This document shows, one piece after another, positions 61,060 to 64,000 of a DNA stretch of 64,000 nucleotides. Source of the stretch: Desulfovibrio porci (GTDB lineage Bacteria; Desulfobacterota; Desulfovibrionia; Desulfovibrionales; Desulfovibrionaceae); contig NZ_VUMH01000003.1 of the NCBI RefSeq assembly GCF_009696265.1, positions 124,001 through 188,000 on the forward strand. The letters are read 5' to 3'. The notes beneath the pieces were generated by a model that saw only the letters and a program-made list of their open reading frames with translations, was not told where the DNA came from and ran no database searches. Positions within the stretch are counted from its first letter, which is position 1. Each line of letters starts with the position of its first letter. The position numbers and the translations under genes are program-made.

Positions 61060-62196
61060 ATGTCCGAAATCAGCGCGCTTCCGCGCATCCGGGAGCTCGA
61101 CGCTTACGTGCCGGGGCTTTCCATCGCGGAAATCCAGCAGAAATACGGCCTTTCCCAGGTCATCAAAATGGCCAGCAATGAAAATCCGCTGGGGGCTTCG
61201 CCTCTGGCCCAGGAGGCCGCGCGTCGCCACGCGCCCTCCCTGTTCCGCTATCCTCAGGGCGGTAATCCCCGCCTGGTCCGCGCGCTGGCCGATCTGCACG
61301 CGGTGGACTCGCGCCGGGTGGCGGTGGGCAACGGTTCCGACGAAATCATTGACCTGCTGATCCGTATGCTGGCCGAACCGGGCAAACATTCCCTGGCCTG
61401 CTTTGAACCCTGTTTCAGCATTTACCCCATTCAAGGCCGCATTGCCGGCGTTAAGGTCCGCCGCTGCCCGCTGGAAAAGGACTTTTCCTTTGATTTCGAC
61501 GCCCTGCTCCGCCTGGTGGACCAAAGCACCCGCCTGGTCTTCGTCACCACGCCTGACAATCCCTCGGGCTACTGCCCGCCGCGGGGAGCCGTGGCTGATC
61601 TGGCCGGGCGCTTGGCCGACATCGCGCCGGACTGCCTGCTGGTGGTGGACGAAGCCTATATGGATTTTGCCGAGGACGAGGCGGGCGCGTCCCTGCTGGC
61701 CTCGGGCGCGCTGCCGGACAACGCGGTCTTTCTGCGCACCTTTTCCAAAAGCTGGGGGCTGGCCGGGTTGCGCCTGGGCTACGGCGTGCTGCCGCCCGCG
61801 CTGGCGGAATATTTCTGGCGAGCACGCCTGCCCTTCTCCGTCAACATCCTGGCGGAGGAAGCGGGACTGGCCGCTCTGGCGGATACGGCCTTCCGCCGGG
61901 CCACCCTGGATGCCGTGCGCCGGGGCCGCGCCACGTTGCGCGACGGGCTCACGGCCCTGGGCTGCACGGTCTGGCCCAGCGCGGCCAATTTTCTGCTGTT
62001 CCGGTTGCCGCCGGACGCTGGTTCGGCCAAGGGCTGTTTCGAAGCCCTGCTGCGGCGCGGCATCATTATCCGCCCCTTGAACAGCTACAATCTGCCGGAA
62101 CATCTGCGCGTCAGCGTGGGCGACGCCGGGGAAAACGCGGCTTTTCTGGCCGCCATGCGCGAAATTCTGGCCGCGCCCGAAGCGAGGCGCGCATGA
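61060..62196 (+). CDS. hisC: Histidinol-phosphate aminotransferase
   Basis: PLP enzyme of 378 residues that makes histidinol phosphate from imidazole-acetol phosphate in histidine synthesis. It shows MASNENPLGASPLA, FRYPQGGNPRLVRAL, TTPDNPSGY, VVDEAYMDF and the PLP lysine Lys-230 in RTFSKSWGLAGLRLGYG. The start overlaps nothing upstream; its stop overlaps cmk by 4 bases. Aromatic amino-acid side activity is possible, since this family is promiscuous. Confidence 0.9.
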   Translation: MSEISALPRIRELDAYVPGLSIAEIQQKYGLSQVIKMASNENPLGASPLAQEAARRHAPSLFRYPQGGNPRLVRALADLHAVDSRRVAVGNGSDEIIDLLIRMLAEPGKHSLACFEPCFSIYPIQGRIAGVKVRRCPLEKDFSFDFDALLRLVDQSTRLVFVTTPDNPSGYCPPRGAVADLAGRLADIAPDCLLVVDEAYMDFAEDEAGASLLASGALPDNAVFLRTFSKSWGLAGLRLGYGVLPPALAEYFWRARLPFSVNILAEEAGLAALADTAFRRATLDAVRRGRATLRDGLTALGCTVWPSAANFLLFRLPPDAGSAKGCFEALLRRGIIIRPLNSYNLPEHLRVSVGDAGENAAFLAAMREILAAPEARRA

Positions 62197-62879
62197 ACGG
62201 ACGACTGCCGGTGGTGACGCTGGACGGCCCGGCGGGCGTGGGCAAGACGACCTTGGCCCGGCGCATGGCCGAAAGCTTGGGCCTCGCCTATCTGGATACC
62301 GGAGCCATGTTCCGCTGCCTGGCCCTCAAGCTGGGGCCCGGCGCGGAGCGATTGCCGGAAGAAGAACTGCGCGAACGCTGCAAGCAGTGGACCTTCAGCA
62401 TCGCGGGCAAGGGCCAGAGCGCCGCGCTGTTCTGCAACGGCCAGGCTGTGCGCGGCGAAGTGCGCACCGAAGAGGTGGGCATGCTGGCCGCGCGCATCGG
62501 CACCGTGCCGGTCGTGCGCGAGGTGCTCCGGCAGGCGCAGCGGGCCATGGGCGAACAATCCCCGCTGGTGGCCGAGGGTCGGGACATGGGCACCGTGGTC
62601 TTTCCTGACGCGCGCTTCAAATTCTTTCTGGACGCCGCGCCCGAAGTGCGCGCCATGCGCCGCCTGCGCGATCTGGAAAACCGGGGCGAGCACGCGGAAC
62701 TGACCTCCCTGACCGAACAGATCCGCCAACGCGACGCTCTGGACCGCAACCGGGCCGTGGCCCCCTTGCGTCCGGCTCAGGACGCCCTGATTGTGGATAC
62801 CTCCCATCTGGATATTGAAGGCGTGCTGGGCGTGATGCTGCATCATATCGACGTTCACGGCGGCGCGCAGGCTTTGTGA
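62193..62879 (+). CDS. cmk: Cytidylate kinase
   Basis: CMP/dCMP kinase of 228 residues. Walker A is DGPAGVGKTTLARRMAE; the CMP-binding site includes YLDTGAMFRCLAL, and the lid contains EGRDMGTVVFPDARFKFFLDA and RRLRDLENRGEH. It is co-translated with hisC (4-base overlap), a pairing also seen in other deltaproteobacteria. Confidence 0.93.
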   Translation: MNGRLPVVTLDGPAGVGKTTLARRMAESLGLAYLDTGAMFRCLALKLGPGAERLPEEELRERCKQWTFSIAGKGQSAALFCNGQAVRGEVRTEEVGMLAARIGTVPVVREVLRQAQRAMGEQSPLVAEGRDMGTVVFPDARFKFFLDAAPEVRAMRRLRDLENRGEHAELTSLTEQIRQRDALDRNRAVAPLRPAQDALIVDTSHLDIEGVLGVMLHHIDVHGGAQAL

Positions 62880-63286
62880 ACTCCGCCCGTGAAGTGACTG
62901 CATTCGTCTCCCCCGTCCTTTTTGGCTTCTCTTTCCGCCCCGTCAGGAAATTCCCGTAATCTTTCCGGCGGGGCGCGGCGGATATCCCCTTCCGGCACGC
63001 CGTCGTTTTTTCCGCCCCATGTCCGTCCCCATTCCGCCCTTTCAGATGCAGGCAAAAACTGCCCCCTTGCGGCAAAAATTGCCGCCCCTCTTCCTTCCAT
63101 CGCGACAAGTCTTTGGCATGCCGGAGCCATTACGACATTTTCCCGAACTTACGTGAAATTTTTTAGAAAAAACTCCGTTGATTTTATTTACTTTTATCAA
63201 AACTGGCACGAGCACTGCATACAGGAGGGCACAAGCCGCAGGCGCATACGGCGCCAGTTGGCAAACAGCCTCATGGGGAGGACAAC
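62880..63286. other. Non-coding region with a sigma-54 promoter before the TPR gene
   Basis: No gene is supported in the first 300 bases. The last 150 bases turn AT-rich, as for a control region, and end in the sigma-54 site at 63204-63219. No clear enhancer-binding repeat could be identified. Confidence 0.5.
63204..63219 (+). promoter_or_regulatory. Sigma-54 (-24/-12) promoter
   Basis: TGGCACGAGCACTGCA matches the consensus TGGCACG-N4-TTGCA except for C at the first T of the -12 element. The GG and GC pairs are ten bases apart as needed. Transcription would start near 63230, about 55 bases before the TPR start codon. Confidence 0.7.
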
Positions 63287-63850
63287 ATGGATAATCAGCT
63301 GGATTACGAAATCAATAAGGAATTGGGCGAGTGCTATCTTTTTATGGGCGATTTTGACAAGGCCGAGGAATATTACCGCAAGGCCGCCAACAACAACGCC
63401 CAGAGCGCGGCGCCCTACATGGGGCTGGCCACTGTGGCCGTGCAGCGTTCCGAACTGGATAAAGCCCTGGTGCTTTACCAGAAGGCCGCCGCCGTGGAAG
63501 AAACCGACAAGGCCCTCTGCGGCATCGGTCTGGTCTATATGGAACAGGGCAAGCATGAGGACGCTTTCGGCTACTTCGCCCGCGCGCTGGATAAATCCGC
63601 CGCCAATATTGTGGCGCTGAACTGCTTGGTGCGCGAAGCCTATCAGCTGGGCTGCGTGGAAAAGGTGCTGCCCTATCTGGAAGCCGCGCTGACCAGCAGC
63701 GAGGAAAGCGAGGCCGTGCGCGTGACCCTGGCCGGCTGCCTGATCTATCTGGGCCGCAGCGACGAAGCCCGTCAGCATCTGGAGGCGGTACTGGGCGCCA
63801 ACCCGGCCAACAGCAACGCCAAGGAACTTTTCGACACCATGGCCGCGTAA
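63287..63850 (+). CDS. Tetratricopeptide repeat protein
   Basis: Cytoplasmic protein of 187 residues made almost wholly of TPR helices: LGECYLFMGDFDKAEEYYRKAANNNAQSAA, LDKALVLYQKAAAVEETDKALCGIGLVYMEQGKHEDAFGYFARALDKS and YLGRSDEARQHLEAVLGANPANSNAKELFDTM. It begins DNQLDYEINKELGE and has no signal peptide. TPR proteins act as scaffolds; the partner is unknown. Its sigma-54 promoter suggests co-regulation with flagellar, nitrogen or stress genes. Confidence 0.85.
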   Translation: MDNQLDYEINKELGECYLFMGDFDKAEEYYRKAANNNAQSAAPYMGLATVAVQRSELDKALVLYQKAAAVEETDKALCGIGLVYMEQGKHEDAFGYFARALDKSAANIVALNCLVREAYQLGCVEKVLPYLEAALTSSEESEAVRVTLAGCLIYLGRSDEARQHLEAVLGANPANSNAKELFDTMAA

Positions 63851-63852
63851 GT

Positions 63853-63880
63853 CAAAGCCGGGCGTAAATGCCCGGCTTTG
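63853..63880 (+). terminator. Terminator hairpin after the TPR gene
   Basis: CAAAGCCGGGC (63853-63863) pairs perfectly with GCCCGGCTTTG (63870-63880), starting three bases past the stop codon. Confidence 0.65.
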
Positions 63881-63912
63881 CGCGCAGCCAGCAGATACTC
63901 CCCTCCCCACAC

Positions 63913-64000
63913 GATTTTCCGGCCCCCGGCGGGTGCCTGGGGCCGGAAAATCTCTTTCTCAGGGGAAGCAGCGCCGACGCGGGTCAACCACGTCGGCGCT
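63913..64000. repeat. Two further perfect hairpins at the right edge
   Basis: GATTTTCCGGCCCC (63913-63926) pairs with GGGGCCGGAAAATC (63939-63952), and AGCGCCGACG (63970-63979) with CGTCGGCGCT (63991-64000). The first resembles a terminator, probably for a gene beyond the window. Confidence 0.6.

Overview
The window is about 64 kb of GC-rich (low 60s %, judged by eye) bacterial chromosome. The gene set suggests a sulfate-reducing deltaproteobacterium close to Desulfovibrio: split glycine decarboxylase subunits, a hydrogenase-4-like membrane complex without the usual NiFe ligands, tripartite tricarboxylate transport, a good sigma-54 promoter, and thymidylate synthase of the ThyX type. The genus is an inference; no rRNA or species marker is present.

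Layout. 0-3 kb: aminotransferase and PAS/GGDEF diguanylate cyclase (minus). 3-14.8 kb: a minus-strand operon of three YgiW/BOF periplasmic proteins, an OmpR-type response regulator, a histidine kinase and an MdtABC-type RND pump, with an 11-bp tandem repeat upstream that looks like the regulator's site. 15-18 kb: small zinc-ribbon protein, lipoprotein, hypothetical protein and YIP1 protein. 18-24.3 kb: GntR regulator, metallophosphoesterase with a long C-terminal extension, and TctC/TctB/TctA. 24.3-25.8 kb: a perfect sigma-70 promoter, a yybP-ykoY (manganese) riboswitch with terminator, and a Na+/Ca2+-exchanger family protein. 25.9-29.8 kb: two exported DUF3298-like paralogues, a frameshifted beta-carbonic anhydrase, tRNA-Ser(CGA), and a divergent ThyX. 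29.8-33.5 kb: polyphosphate:AMP phosphotransferase, O-antigen-ligase-like protein, NYN-domain protein. 33.6-37.2 kb: polar amino-acid ABC transporter and MnmA. 37.3-38.5 kb: a lower-GC island with an XRE regulator divergent from a methyltransferase, separated by a double-palindrome operator. 38.5-46 kb: glycine cleavage operon gcvT-gcvH-gcvPA-gcvPB interrupted by an array of hairpins, a CHASE-GGDEF protein, and lipoate ligase. 46-49.6 kb: pstSCAB. 50-59.5 kb: TatD nuclease, UDP-glucuronate decarboxylase, and a six-gene Ehr/Hyf-like complex. 59.7-64 kb: hypothetical protein, universal stress protein, HisC, cytidylate kinase, and a sigma-54-driven TPR protein.

Genes that work together: GcvT/H/PA/PB with LplA (lipoylation of GcvH); the two-component system with the pump; PstSCAB for phosphate; HyfB/C/E/F/G/I-like subunits as one proton-pumping redox complex; GntR with the Tct transporter and phosphoesterase. 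Many of the largest open frames are GC-rich antisense shadows of these genes and are left out.
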